From: Burkholderiaceae bacterium
GTDB lineage: Bacteria; Pseudomonadota; Gammaproteobacteria; Burkholderiales; Burkholderiaceae_C
Reading direction: 5' to 3'
Assembly: GCA_030726195.1 (NCBI GenBank)
Contig: JANREF010000011.1
Coordinates: 1-12,069, forward strand
Length of the DNA stretch: 12,069 bases
In this document: piece by piece, positions 12,069-12,069 of the stretch
Position numbering within the stretch: the stretch's first letter is position 1
Layout of the letters: each line of letters starts with the position of its first letter
Translations under genes and position numbers: made by a program
The notes under the pieces: model-generated
The model's database searches: none
The model's input: the letters and a program-made list of their open reading frames with translations, nothing else
What the model was told of the DNA's origin: nothing

Positions 12069-12069
12069 T

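Overview
The window looks like a chromosomal segment of a betaproteobacterium, most likely Burkholderiales and probably Comamonadaceae. The grounds are the gene order yqgE–ruvX–pyrR–pyrB–pyrC'–plsC, the high G+C coding sequence of the left three quarters, and the style of the PCuAC copper chaperone next to a DUF2946-type protein. This placement is inferred from recognised families and gene order; no database search was run.

Layout. (1) 1-1688: a class I photolyase gene on the minus strand, with a weak terminator-like hairpin downstream of it. (2) 1689-1767: a short divergent intergenic region holding a 10-bp palindrome next to a TTAAAAT box. (3) 1768-6754: one tight plus-strand run of yqgE, ruvX, pyrR, pyrB, a dihydroorotase-like pyrC' and plsC. 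The only real gap is a 127-nt C/A-rich leader before pyrB. (4) 6775-7419: a glutathione S-transferase gene on the minus strand, convergent with plsC. (5) 7546-8590: a DUF2946-like secreted protein and a PCuAC periplasmic copper chaperone, a likely copper-handling pair. (6) 8591-8814: a repeat-rich spacer, then an unassigned 250-residue protein with a nucleotide-fold-like N-terminus. (7) 9568-12069: a stretch with visibly lower G+C that carries only unrecognised genes: a two-gene cassette (272 and 163 residues), a 90-residue protein and a small lipoprotein.

How the genes work together. PyrR, PyrB and PyrC' form the front end of de novo pyrimidine synthesis. The dihydroorotase-like protein has lost most of its zinc ligands, so it is best read as the structural partner of aspartate transcarbamoylase (PyrC'/PyrX type), with the working dihydroorotase encoded elsewhere. 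RuvX and YqgE are the usual co-transcribed housekeeping pair upstream, and PlsC makes phosphatidic acid for membrane lipids. The copper pair would act in the periplasm, most plausibly in copper delivery to cytochrome oxidase.

The most unusual points are a roughly 74-residue acidic insertion in YqgE, the nearly T-free 95-nt pyrB leader, several short tandem repeats (two separate 7-bp x 3 arrays and an 11-bp x 3.7 array), and the unassigned two-gene cassette at 9797-11144. I do not see an obvious defence system, CRISPR array, transposon or RNA gene.
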